Part shown: positions 32,641 through 43,699 of the stretch, one piece after another
How positions within the stretch are numbered: the stretch's first letter is position 1
Layout: every line of letters begins with the position of its first letter
Assembly (NCBI GenBank): GCA_039602395.1
Contig: JBCNJP010000003.1
Location: 15,223,167 to 15,287,166, forward strand
Direction: 5' to 3'
DNA: 64,000 nt
From: Deinandra increscens subsp. villosa
Lineage: Eukaryota; Streptophyta; Magnoliopsida; Asterales; Asteraceae
Notes under the pieces: model-generated
Seen by the model: only the letters and a program-made list of their open reading frames with translations
Database searches by the model: none
Told to the model about the DNA's origin: nothing
Program-made: the position numbers and the translations under genes

Positions 32641-34635
32641 CACATAGACTCTCTTAACTTCGTAAGTTGCTATCGTTGCAACCACCACCACAGGTTCCTC
32701 TCTTGCCATCTGTCTTAGAAGTGGAGGGAAAGTAATCTCCTGATACTGCCAATCATCCTGCTTGCTTATCTTTTTCTTCTGAAACTTTTCCAACTGATGA
32801 CGTTTTATACCAACCATATGAATCACCTTAGTTGGTTCAGTACCCCCCTTTAGAACTTTTACTAAATGCCCCAACTTTCCAGACCGCACCGCTTTATCGA
32901 TCTCCTTCTTTAATGCCCAACAAGCATCGGTTGTGTTGCCCCTATCTTGATGAAAATCACAATACTTGTCAAGATTCTTCATAGGAGCAGCCTTTATTTT
33001 TGGAGGAGCCTGAAACTGAACCCGCTCAGTTGACAAAATTTCACTTGGAGTTTTAATAAGCTCCACAAATTTATCATGCCGAGTCGGAACATAACCGTTT
33101 CTTGACTGATTCCCAGCATATCCTGCCCTAGCAACTACGGGCCGAACCCACTTATTTTGAAAATTCCCCATATTATTTCTTATTGGACCAGCATACCTTC
33201 TGTTAACTTGACCAGCCCCTACATATCCACCCCGAGGAACCAATTTTCGACCTTCAGTTTGAACAAAACTCCCACATGCATTTTTTCCCCTAACATAAGC
33301 CCTAGCCTTATCCATCAAAACTTCCATGGACTTCGGAAGATCCTCATGTAATTTCTCTACCAACTGAACACATCTAACCCCATGACAGAATCCATAAATG
33401 CGCAATTGATCGCCTGCCCCAGAAATTTTCATACTCTCTCGATTGAAACGACCTATAAAGTCTTCAATCGACTCTTGATCCTTACGCCGGATATTATGTA
33501 CTTCTGTCGGATCTCTTGTGCATTTTTTCTGCTGACTAAATTGCCTCAAAAACTTTCCCTTTAGATACTCAAAACTAACAATTCCACCAACCGGAAGTGC
33601 ATCAAACTAGACCCTAGCTATACCAGTAAAAGTCTGTACAAACATATGGCACCAAGTCTCCTCCGCCCAATTTTCCAATCTAGCGGCAGAGTAAAATTCG
33701 AACACATGATCATCCGGATCTGCCAATCCTGCATACTTACTCACCGTTGACGGCATCTTCAACTTGCGAGGAAACGTTGCTTCCGCGATCCATGAGGCAA
33801 ACTTTGATTGTGACGTCATAGACTCCGGCATATATGGAATAACCATCTCTGCATCTCATTAATACTCAGAATAATCAACAACTCTCGACAACACGTAAAC
33901 CAAGCCATGGACATGATTTACCAAACTAAATGTTGTCATAATTTTACAACTGTTAACCGTCATAAAATTTACCTCGAAAGTAACTTTCCTTTTAATTTTG
34001 TAAATATTTCATCAAGCAAAAATTAATGACGCTAAGGAATCATCATCAATTAATCAGAGAAAATCAATGATCCAAGTAATTATCGTAAAACCTTCACAAA
34101 TTATCATTAATGACTCAAAACATAAATATCATACCTTTTACCGAAGGTTTCACCATTTTTACTGTATCCCGATCATTTTTTACCGTTGATTGTCGCTGAT
34201 TCTGGATCTTACTCTGAAACTTTGCCAACTGGTTTTGCATATCATCAGCTTCTTCCATAGATCGTTGCTCCTTCAAAAAATCAACAACTCTTTGTTCCTT
34301 CGCAAAAAATCAACATCCAATTCTGACAAATCATCATCGTCTGACTCTTTCCCCGACAATTTCCTGCTCTTCACACCAGCATTGTCATAAAAAACAACCA
34401 TATCTTGTTTATCAGACACATCCTTAACCACAGACTTCTTCGATCCATCAACATTTTCAGGAATCAATGTCTTCGGATCCATAAACGAAGTCGTAAAAAC
34501 CGAAGTAGTCTTAAGTGGTGACTCATCAGCAGAAAAACCCGAATTCTGTCGAAAAGAAGAGCTTGACTTCAGTTTTTCATTCGAAGCCGTAACGGAAAAG
34601 GTCTTCTCCAAATCACTCATCGTTAAATTCAACAC
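32641..34635 (-). pseudogene. Tat gag with intron
   Basis: The N-terminus is MSDLEKTFSV (acidic, Ser-rich). A 1-base frameshift lies near 34300. Intron C is predicted at 33849-34134 (AAAAG|GTATGA...GATGCAG|AG), 286 bp and AT-rich, restoring KPSVKEMVIPYMPES. The gag capsid domain then runs FASWIAEATFPRKL, DPDDHVFEFYSAA, W..MFVQTFTGIARV and QQKK..DPTEVHNIRRKDQES, with a TAG at 33607-33609 where Trp is expected. The zinc-knuckle-like motif is CDFHQDRGNTTDAC at about 32960-32910. Gag forms the particle and binds RNA. Confidence 0.8.
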
Positions 34636-34657
34636 TCAATCACGAAGGATCCAGTCA

Positions 34658-34674
34658 ACTAATGGATGGCGCCA
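34658..34674 (-). promoter_or_regulatory. Primer-binding site of the Tat element
   Basis: One base after the LTR the minus strand reads TGGCGCCATCCATTAGT. TGGCGCC is the start of several plant tRNA-primed sites; the rest is not a good match to tRNA-Asp, so the tRNA is not assigned. Confidence 0.6.
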
Positions 34675-34675
34675 C

Positions 34676-34987
34676 TGAAAAAGGACAAAGTGCTTAAAGA
34701 AACACCTTTGCCGCCAAATCAGAGAGAAGTAATGAGAAGTGAATGAGGTTTGAATTTAGAGAGAGAAAGTGTTTATTAACTCTGGTAAAGATACAAGCGA
34801 ATTAGAGAGAAAATACAAAAGTCCTTAATCTAGATCCAATCTTGAGTATTTATAGGCTCTCGATCGCATCCTTCCGTCCCTTAGCTCGAATCTTGTCCCA
34901 GATCCTCGCCTTGCATACACCTGTAAAACCATTATCACTTGCCCAAGGACTTAGATGCGCGATGGTCGGATGTGGACACACATCCAA
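34676..34987 (-). repeat. 5' LTR of the Tat element, lacking its terminal TG
   Basis: 312 bp, identical to the other LTR but ending CATCCAA instead of CATCCAACA before running into the duplicated flank. LTR and flank share the bases AA at the junction. Confidence 0.88.
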
Positions 34988-35317
34988 TAAAGAGTTTCAC
35001 ACAGTATATAGTCCTAAGATACAACAGACAACTATAATTTGCAGTTTAACAAAACAGATGGCCAAAAACAAACAAAAAATTGTGTGTTGATTAGACAAAT
35101 GAGGCAACCAAAAAAGACCAAAACAGAAGCAATGTTACATAAAAAAATTTTACAATGTTGTAAGATACAGCAAGTAAAGAGAATTTGAAATTGACCATAT
35201 GTAAGAAGCTAACCAAGAAACTGATTACACATTCTATAACATAGAAATAGATGCCTGTATAATAATTGATATTTGAATAAGGAGCACTGAATGAAACTTA
35301 CACTTCAACTTGCACCT
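34986..35317. repeat. Right copy of the 331 bp direct repeat
   Basis: Begins directly at the truncated LTR and ends 'cttgcacct', after which unique DNA ('caaagccaaa') continues. See the left copy at 24163-24493. Confidence 0.9.
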
Positions 35318-36335
35318 CAAAGCCAAAAAAAATCATGTTTCACAGAGTAGGTGTAGCAACAAAAAGTTAATAATAACTTTCTAAAACCTGTATAAATTAC
35401 CTAAACTTATAAAATAAAAAGGAAATATGCTATTTTATGCCTAAGTCAACAAAAAGAAAAGAAGAATTCAATCCTATCCAGTTTATAGAACAATTCAAGA
35501 GTTTATGTACTTGTTAACACACATTGAACACTATGATTATGAAACAGCACTAAGCAACCATCAAAAAGCTAGTGTCCTAAATTACACCAGAATAGCAACA
35601 TCGGAATCATTTTTGAATGATCTAAGTAAACCATAAACACATACTTCATAAACAAAGCTTAAGAAGTCATCAGAAGGTAGGCACACATTAAGCACTTTGA
35701 AAGGCCAAAGAAGCACCAATATAGGTAATTAGACGAAAAAAAACAATGTCACCACTTGATGTATAAAAAAGATACAAATACAAAAACAGGTGCATAGAGA
35801 GGTCTAAATTCTCATGTGAAAAAGATTAAATCTAAGGTTCGAATGATTCTTATAAATTATACACTAACATAGCATTAATACAACAACTTAATGAGAATAA
35901 GTGAATCAAACCTGCCCTTGAACCTGCAGCTGAAAACGAGAGAAAGCCTGCAAAAAAAATAATAGCCAATTCACAGTCAGAAAATTTTCAAGGTACAGTT
36001 TCCATACTAATGACTTATAACTGGGTAATCATACATATAAGTAATCATCTAGAGTAAGACAATACGTTCCAGATGAGAGTAAATACAAAGTAATTATCAG
36101 TCATACATGGAGCCAAAAAAAGTCAACAACGAATTCTTAAAACCTCAATTATGCATACAAACATGCACTAATCACTTAAATTATTTGAAGCGATTGGTCC
36201 TCCTTTAATTGTTGTTAACATGAATAGCAAATAAACCATGCAAAGGAGCCTATACCTAAAGTTTAGAATTACACGTTTAAAGTACATGATAATTAAAAAA
36301 ATCCATAAAGTCTCGTCTCTAAAATCCAATAAAGG
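35318..36335. other. Unique DNA between the Tat and Copia elements
   Basis: AT-rich, without a recognisable ORF. Minus-strand sequences such as 'ttttcagctgcaggttcaag' near 35918-35940 look like splice acceptor plus mini-exon, and 'gaggtgcaagttgaagtgta' (ending the duplicated flank) like another, so this could be intronic DNA of a minus-strand transcript; I cannot prove it. The right end is the target duplication AAAGG (36331-36335). Confidence 0.4.
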
Positions 36336-37160
36336 TGTTGGAAATTCAGTAATGATTAGAACAATCGTTAATAACGATCAGCCGATCGTTTAATTAGAAT
36401 ACAGAAACAATAATGAACGAAAAATACAAAGGAGAAAAAATAGTAAACGAAAACACTATAGAATTATGATCACGAACAACAACAAGATCAATCCTACAAA
36501 ACAGAAAAAACACAGACAAGGAAAAACGAGAGGAATCGGGCTTGTGTTTGACACAATTTCCTTAAACAGATTCGTCGTCTGTTCCCAGGGTACACCGGTT
36601 CAAAACTGTGTGTACAGTCGGACGAGATACTTTTCTGAAATGCGGTTGGAACGAAGCAGCACGATGTTGGAATACGATTTTCTGTGTGTTCTTTTCCTCT
36701 AAACATGTGTATTTATACACGTAAATTGGGCATACGAAGTGATCATCATTAACCAGTAATGAATGATCGATTTATGTCCATTAATCCGTAATGAATGATC
36801 AGGTTTGGAAAGCCAAAGCCATTTCTAGAATCTGCTAAAAAATTTGATTCGAAAAATAGCAAAAACGTGTCATCCTCGGACACACGTTTCGGAGCTGCAT
36901 TCGTGTCCGCAGGTCGCGCGAGCCCGATTTCAGAATTTCGGCTCGACAACCCGTTTTTCGCACCCCCCCCCCCCCGCGCGCGAGGATATGAGCCAGAGTA
37001 AAACATGACACAAGTGATGTCAAAAGCTTTGAGGTTTATCCTTATAAACCAATTCACATTTTGTTCCCACACCAATGTGTGATAGCCCACCTCACATTTT
37101 CAAGCTTGAACAAAAAATTTCTTTTGAGATAAACATCTCATTCACACACATTTTCCAACA
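36336..37160 (-). repeat. 3' LTR of the minus-strand Copia element
   Basis: 825 bp, including a run of about 14 C followed by 'gcgcgcgagg' near 36962-36985 and the palindrome 'tcccacaccaatgtgtga'. Outside the inner edge the minus strand reads 'catgtgggagat', a polypurine tract. Confidence 0.88.
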
Positions 37161-38300
37161 ATCTCCCACATGAACGGAGGTTGATCTCAGAAGTAACTTA
37201 ATCCCGATCGAATTTCAACAGTCGAATCTTGCATATGATAGGTAGGTGTTACCCTTTGAACCTTCGCTCATAAAACACACTTAGTCTACTGCTCTGAGTA
37301 GGCGGTGATGCCTTTGAACTCGTCTGCCGTTTATGTAGACGACAATGTGCTTCACACAAGACTCTCCTTGACAATATTAAGTCCTCAAAGTTATGTTCGT
37401 TATGGTCATGAACATTAGCCTGGTTCTGTGAGAGCTCTTAGGTATTGTGCCCCCTCTCAATACCATTTGAAGCGACCCCACTTCTCTCTCACATAGGTGA
37501 TTCACCACGTGTGGCTGCCTCAGCTGAATCATTAAAAGCCATAGGCTTAACCTCGTACTTGTCACTTTTAGGAATGGACTAGGACATGTATCGATTCCAA
37601 TTATACATCCCCTTCTTAAAGTGCTTGGAGTTATCAATTCTTCCCCCCACAGTGACCTCACTAGTTCATACAATTAGGTTGTCCTATGAACTCAGATCTT
37701 GGGATCTCCAGTCAACTGAGTTAGGTTTTCCTTCATATGAACTTTAATCTTTCAAGGGCTTCAGTCCAATTCCCATAGACGACTTATGAACTAGCTCTCT
37801 ACTTAGCCCTTTTGTCAGCGGATCCGCAATATTATCTTTTGACTTCACATAGTCAACAGTGATAATTCCAGTAGAGATTAGTTGTCATATCGTATTATGT
37901 CTACGTCTTATATGTATGTTCTTACCATTATACATTGTGCTATGAGCTCTGCCAATTGCCGATTGGCTATCACAATGTATACATATGGTCGTTGCCGGCT
38001 TAGGCCATCTTGGTATATCCTCCATAAATTGACGTAGCCATTCTCCCTCTTCGCCAGCTTTATCTAAAGCGATGAATTATGCTTCCATCGTGGATCTAGC
38101 AATAACCGTTTGTTTCGACGATTTCCACGATATGTCTACACCTCCAAGTGTGAATACACATCCACTCGTTGCTCTGGAATCCTTCGTACCCGATATCCAG
38201 TTTGCATCACAGTGTCCTTCAATCACTGCAGGATATCTGTTGTATTGCAGCGCGTAATCCCTTGTGTACCTTAGGTACCTAAGTAACCTAGTCACACATC
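37161..38300 (-). pseudogene. Copia RNase H and 3' region
   Basis: The minus strand reads LLRYLRYTRDYALQY, then GHCDANWISGTKDSRATSGC, FTLGGVDISWKSSKQ and ARSTMEA (38295-38077). A stop follows, then HCDSQSAIGRAHS, IHIRRRH and DYVKSKDNIADPLTKGLSRE in readable pieces to about 37790. These are the catalytic-domain signatures of Copia RNase H, which removes the RNA template. The remaining 37161-37780 is 3' untranslated DNA; the ORF at 37377-37673 is not coding. Confidence 0.8.
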
Positions 38301-38301
38301 T

Positions 38302-39213
38302 CTAATGAGTTGAACTTGGATTACTCGTGTACCTACTTAGCTTTCTTACAGCATATGCTAAGTCTGGTCTGGTACAACTCATCAAATACATCAAACTGCC
38401 AATAATTCTTGAATACTCTAATTGGTTAACAGGTTGTCCTTTGTTCTTAGCTAGATGTTGACTTGTGTCAATGGGAGTTCTAGCTACATTATAGTCATTT
38501 GCATTAAACTTTTCAAGAATTTTGTCCACATAGTGGGTTTGTCCTAAAGCAAGTTTACTTTGGGTTCGTGTGATTTTAACTCCCAAAATCACATCTGCTA
38601 AACCCATGTCTTTCATGTCAAATCTTTCTTTCAAGGTGTCCTTTGTTGATTTTATCATTTTGTCATTACTTCTAACAATGAGCATGTCATCAACGTATAA
38701 ACACAAGATGACATAACCATCTGGTGTGTCTTTCACATACACACACTTATCACATTCATTGATCTTGAATCCAGAATCTAGCATGACATGATCAAACTTT
38801 TCAGGCCATTGTTTTGGAGCTTGCTTTAGTCCATACAAGGATTTTACCAGTTTACACACTTTCTTTTCTTGTCCAGAGGCTCTAAAGCCCTCTGGTTGTT
38901 CCATGTAAATCTCTTTCTCTAGATTTCCATTTAAGAAAGCGATTTTCACATCCATTTGGTGAACTTCCAAATTTCTAATGGCTGCAATGGCAAGTACCAA
39001 CCTTATGGAGGCTATTCGAGTTACTGGTGAATATGTGTCAAAGTAATCTAGACCTTCTTTTTGTTTGTATCCTTTGACCACCAGTCTTGCCTTGTACTTG
39101 TCTATGGAGCCTTCAAGCTTCATCTTTCTCTTGAAGATCCAACGATGACCTAGTGGTTTGCATCCCGGAGGAAGATCCACTAGTTCCCATGTATGATATT
39201 TGTAAAATAGCAT
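38302..39213 (-). pseudogene. Copia reverse transcriptase
   Basis: A long open stretch of 303 codons: TWELVDLPPGCKPLGHRWIF, KYKARLVVKGYKQKEGLDY, DTYSPVTRIASIR, VHQMDVKIAFLNGNLEKEIY, KSLYGLKQAPKQW, CLYVDDMLIV (catalytic DD) and SRIIGSLMYLMSCTRPDLAY. This is the full fingers-palm region. DVKTAFLNG of the family is DVKIAFLNG here, and the usual HxKFD motif is present as PEKFD. The ORF starts with Met internally, because the true start is far upstream in the broken polyprotein. Confidence 0.88.
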
Positions 39214-39250
39214 CTATTTCACTTTTGATGGCCTCCCTCCATTGAGGTCC

Positions 39251-40746
39251 TTATGAGGAAGTTACCGCTTCACGGTATGTTTTGGGTTCACTTTCCACCA
39301 TGTACGTGTAGAAATCATGACCAAAAGACTTTTCAGTTCTAGCCCTCTTGCTTCGCCTAGGCTCAATATCTTCTTCCTCAGATTGCTCTTGTTCTTCCGG
39401 AACACGTTCTAGTTCTTCCAGAACACATTCTGGTTCTTCCGAAACACGTTCTAGTTCTTCCGGAACTAGTTCATCATGAATACGTTCATCATCTGCCCCA
39501 AACGTGTTTCCATATTCTTTTGTAATGCATGGAAATATATTTTCAAAGAATGAGGCATTCTTTGATTCCATTATCGTTCCTTTGCGAATGTCGGGAATCT
39601 TGGATTCATGCACAAGGAAGCGATACGCGCTACTGTGATCTGGATATCCAATGAATATACAGTCAACAGTTTAGGGTCCTATCTTTTGAGCCTTAGGTAG
39701 TGGGGTAACCACCTTGGCTAGTCACCCCCACACTTTGAGGTATTCGTAGGACGGTTTTTTTTTTCACCATAACTCGTATGGGGTTTCATCTCTTTTCTTA
39801 TGGGGTATCCTATTCAAAATATAATTTGCTGAAAGGATAGCATCCCCCCCCCCCTACAAGTTTTGGTTTACGCCAGAACTCACTAACATGGCACTCACCA
39901 TTTCTTTCAAGGTTTGATTTTTCCGTTCAGCAATCCCATTTGATTGGGGTGAATATGGGGCAGTGAACTCATTTCTAATTCCGTTTTGCAAACAGAATTT
40001 AGCAAATGGTGAGACATACTCACCACCTCTATCACTCCGTACAACCTTGATCTTCCTTTTAAGTTAATTCTCAACTTTAGTTTTTTAACAATGAAAGCTT
40101 CAATTGCCTCGTCTTTACTTTTGAGCAAGTAAACATAACAATACTTCGTGCAATCATCGATAAACGTGATGAAGTATTTAAATCCATTTCTAGTTGGAAT
40201 GGATTTCAAATCACACACATCTGTGTGGATCATACCCAGAGGTTCAGTATTTCGTTTAACCGGTTTGAATGATGATCTAGTTAGTTTTGCTTCAACACAT
40301 GTTTCACATTTATGGTTTGAGTCAATATCAAAAGTTGGTATGCAATTTAATTTAATCAAACGACGAATGGAATTAAAGTTAACATGACCAAGTCTACCAT
40401 GCCACACATTAGAAGACTCAAGCAAATAAGCCGAACTGGTACCAGTCTTATTCATAGCATTGTTAACGACCATTACATTTAGTTTGAACATACCATTGAG
40501 GGCATAGCCCTTTCCAACATACACACTATTCTTGGTTAACATGACCTTATCTGACTCAAACACCACTTTGAAACCAAACTTATTCAACAACCACCCTAAC
40601 ATTAGATTCTTACGAATCTCAGGGAAATACAACACATTAGTCAAGGTAAACTCATTTCCTGATGTCATTTTCAGGATCACATTTCCTTCACCTTTGACTT
40701 CAGCAGTGGCAGAGTTACCCATGAAGAGCTTTTCTCCATTAGTCAC
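39251..40746 (-). pseudogene. Copia integrase and linker
   Basis: From 40746 the minus strand gives the pre-integrase region VWHGRLGHVNFNSIRRL with CETCVEAKLTRSSF (H..H..C..C zinc module). The core follows: MIHTDVCDLKSIPTRNG (D), DRGGEY in a shifted frame (D) and SPQSNG.AERKN (E). A frameshift near 40060 and stops near 39860-39660 split it. The acidic linker with repeated E(L/P)E(R/C)VxEE units (39380-39470) precedes reverse transcriptase. Confidence 0.8.
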
Positions 40747-41830
40747 TTCTTTGAAGGTGTTGAATAAGTTCTTGTCAGCTCAAACATGGCGGGTGGCACC
40801 GGTGTCAACCCACCATTCCTTGTTATTCGAACCAACCAAGTTAACCTCAGAGATCATCATTGTGAGGTCAGAGATCATGGCCACAAGATTCTCATAATCA
40901 TCAATCATATTGGCTTGACGAGAGACATATTTCTTTGGTTGTCTACATTCATTTGCCCGATGACCTGGCTTGTCACAGTTGTAACATTTGCCTTCAAATT
41001 TCTTCTTTGCAACCCCACATTTGGGTTTAAGATTAAACCCTTTCCCCTTGTTCTTCTTCTCAGCATGTCCTCTATTTCTGTTACCTTTGGAGGATTGGCC
41101 ATATTCAACAATATTGGCCTTTGCTTGCTCAAGAACATCACTCTTCTTTGAGCAAGTTTGTTGTCTTCTTCAATACGAAGACGAACCACAAGATCTTCAA
41201 CGGTCATTTGTTTTCTCTTGTATTTGAGATAATTCTTGAAATCAACCCAGCTTGGTGGCAATTTCTCGATCATGGCAGCAACTTAAAATGTCCCGCTAAG
41301 TGACATCCCTCCGCATTAATATCATGAAGAATGATCTGCAACTCTTGGATTTGGCTCATAACAGTATTAGAGTCAATCATTTTAAAATCCAAGAATTTGG
41401 CCACCACAAATTTCTTTGTGCCTGCATCTTCGGTTTTGTATTTTCGTTCCAAAGATTCCCATAGTTCCTTGGTCGTGTTTACTTTACATTACACATTGTA
41501 AAGTGAATCCGCCAAACCATTGAGCACATAGTTCTTACACAAGAACTCAGAATGCTTCCGAGCTTGAACCGCGCTCACAGATTGAGCATCCATTTCCCCT
41601 TCGGAAAATTGGGGAGCGGTTTCAGTCAAGAACCTCGCAAGGTTCAACGTTGTCAGATAAAACAACATCTTTTGCTGCCAACGTTTGAAGTTCAGACCGT
41701 TTAACTTTTCAAGTTTTTCAGCGTGGCTTGCAGCCGCGCCAGGCGGTTCAACCATCACAGTGGTAACAGCAACGGATGAGGTAAACACAGCAGAGACACC
41801 AGAGGTCGACATTGGCTGAGAGGAAATCAT
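40747..41830 (-). pseudogene. Copia gag and protease
   Basis: The start MISSQPMSTSG is at 41830, only 70 nt from the LTR. LEKLNGLNFKRWQQKMLFYL marks the UBN2-type gag; a TAA (41489-41491) replaces Tyr before KVNTTKELWESLERKY. A second break lies near 41270 (HFKLLP stop, resuming as MIEKLPPSWVDFKNYLKYKR). A zinc knuckle CYNCDKPGHRANEC is readable in another frame near 40990-40950. The protease active site WWVDTGATRHV is near 40800, followed by a TGA where Cys is usual. Confidence 0.8.
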
Positions 41831-41900
41831 TCTGAAACGAAATCAGAGGAGAACAGTCAGAAAAATTCGTACACAGAGTGTACACCAATCTGTTTAAGTT

Positions 41901-42724
41901 TGTTGGAAATTCAGTAACGATTAGAACAATCGTTAATAACGATTCAGTCGATCGTTTAATTACAATACAGAAACAATAATGAACGAAAAATACAAAGGAG
42001 ATAAAATAGTAAACGAAAACACTACAAAATTATGATCACGAACAGTAGCAAGATCAATCCTGCAAAACAGAAAAACACAGACAAGGAAAAACGAGAGGAA
42101 CCGGGCTTGTGTTTGACACAATTCCCTTAAACAGATTCGCCGTCTGTTCCCAGGGTACACCGGTTCAAAACTGCGTGTACAGCCGGACGAGATACTTGCC
42201 TGAAATGCGGTCGGAACAAAGCAGCACGATGTTGGAATACGATTTTCTGTGTGTTCTTTTGCTCTAAACCTGTGTATTTATACACGCAAATTGGGCATAC
42301 GAAGTGATCATCATTAACCAGTAATGAATGATCGATTTATGTCCATTAATCCGTAATGAATGATCAGGTTTGGAAAGCCAAAAGTCCATTTCTAGAATTT
42401 GCTAAAAATTGATTCGAAAAATAGCAAAAACGTTTCGTCCTCGGACACACGTTTCGGATCTGCATTCATGTCCGCAGGTCGCGCGGGCCCGAGTTCAGAA
42501 TTTCGGCTCGACAACCCATTTTTCGCACCCCCCCCCCCCCAGTGAGAGGACATGAGCCAGAGTAAAACATGACACAAGTGATGTCAAAAGCTTTGAGGTT
42601 TATCCTTATAAACCAATTCATATTTTGTTCCCACACCAATGTGGGATAGCCCACCTCACATTTTTCAAACTTGAACATAAAATTCTTTTGAGATAAACAT
42701 CTCGTTCACACACATTTTCCAACA
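41901..42724 (-). repeat. 5' LTR of the minus-strand Copia element
   Basis: 824 bp. A minus-strand TATAAATA is at about 42279-42286, the likely promoter. Minus-strand AATCTGTTTAAG at 42137-42126 complements the sequence just inside the LTR. Confidence 0.88.
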
Positions 42725-42729
42725 AAAGG

Positions 42730-43133
42730 AATTATCAAAGGAAAAACATCAGAGCACACTGCATGCCCTTGAGCTGCTTAAACATATAGATATAAAGCAC
42801 ATGTGTTTACAATCGTGCATACATTAGCAAAAGAAAAAAAGTAAAAGAATGGAAGATGACAACAGGCAAGTAACTTTTGACAAACAATCTAAATAAAAAT
42901 TGACAGAAATTAAGAAAACATCATCAAATTGAAACATGACTTGACAATGTAAGGAATCCAAAAAAAATTAAACGTAAATTAGCCCTAATTTACAACTCGC
43001 AGCGGCCAGAAACAGAAAACATCGGACATCATAGGCATAAGCCAAGTCGTACCTGAATGAAGGAGTGCGTAAAATGGAATACCATCGAGAATCAAGCATT
43101 TATGTGAGGGAAAGAAGGATGCATGAAAGACGC
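42730..43133. other. Unique DNA between two Copia elements
   Basis: About 400 bp without an ORF of note. On the minus strand 'cactccttcattcaggtacg' (near 43045-43065) looks like an exon end with a GT donor, so this may be part of a minus-strand transcript. The right end is GTGTA (43134-43138), the next target duplication. Confidence 0.35.
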
Positions 43134-43138
43134 GTGTA

Positions 43139-43434
43139 TGTTGCAATTATACCCTCCTCCGGGTTTCGAACTCGTACTCTACTCCGGGTTAAAATAAAAC
43201 AAAATAAGATCCGGGTTAGAAGACAAGCTCCGCGTGTTTTGTGTAAACGGGTCAAGAGTACCTACCGGTTTAAAAGTTCGTTAGTTTGTTAGTTTAACTT
43301 AACTAGAGTTTAGTTTGTTGCTTACCATAGTTAAATGTTAGTTAGTAGTTATTTGCTGAGATGTTTATATTCGAAAGCTTGTACATTTTCAAGGGTTAAT
43401 GAGAATTTCGATCCTGCATTCTCTCAATCAAACA
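43139..43434 (+). repeat. 5' LTR of the plus-strand Copia element
   Basis: 296 bp, starts TGTTGCAATTATACCCTCC, ends CTCTCAATCAAACA, followed at once by the tRNA-iMet primer site TGGTATCAGAGC. Confidence 0.92.
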
Positions 43435-43699
43435 TGGTATCAGAGCTGAATTAGCTCCGATCACTCTCCGATGACTTTCCGATCACCTTCTCCGATTACA
43501 TTCGTTTTCTCTTTTCTTCTTCCTTTTTATTTCAATTCGTTCTCGATCGTTTCTTCCCCTGTCAATTCATTTGTTTCTGAATTCATTCTCTTCATAATCG
43601 TTTCAAATCTCTATCAATTTCATTCATTTGTTTCTGAATTGATTCTCTTCATAATCGTTTCAAATCTCTATCAATTTCATCTTTCATCGTTTTCTCGAA

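Larger units (their letters stand above)
24494..34987 (-). mobile_element. Tat-type Ty3/gypsy LTR retrotransposon with antisense ORF
   Basis: LTRs of 314 and 312 bp are identical over the shared 312 bp. On the minus strand the order is 5' LTR, primer site, gag, protease, reverse transcriptase, RNase H, a second (archaeal-type) RNase H, integrase; then a non-coding spacer; then an extra ORF on the opposite strand; then the 3' LTR. The second RNase H and an antisense extra ORF between pol and the 3' LTR are features of the Tat lineage. The minus-strand gag-pol carries several stops and frameshifts, so the copy is not autonomous. The 5' LTR edge lacks its terminal TG (2 bp) and is fused to a duplicated flank. 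Confidence 0.88.
36336..42724 (-). mobile_element. Ty1/Copia retrotransposon, decayed, minus strand
   Basis: LTRs of 825 and 824 bp, ends TGTTGG...CCAACA, and a perfect target duplication AAAGG (36331-36335, 42725-42729). The minus-strand order gag, protease, integrase, reverse transcriptase, RNase H is the Copia arrangement. LTRs differ at roughly 45 positions by eye, including a C-run length difference, so it is the oldest intact-ended element here. Many stops and frameshifts break all domains. The site just after the 5' LTR is not a tRNA-iMet primer site (see findings). Confidence 0.9.

Noticed and set aside
37377..37673. 98-codon ORF in the Copia 3' region
   Set aside because: Lies beyond the RNase H end, with no homology to a third Copia ORF that I recognise.
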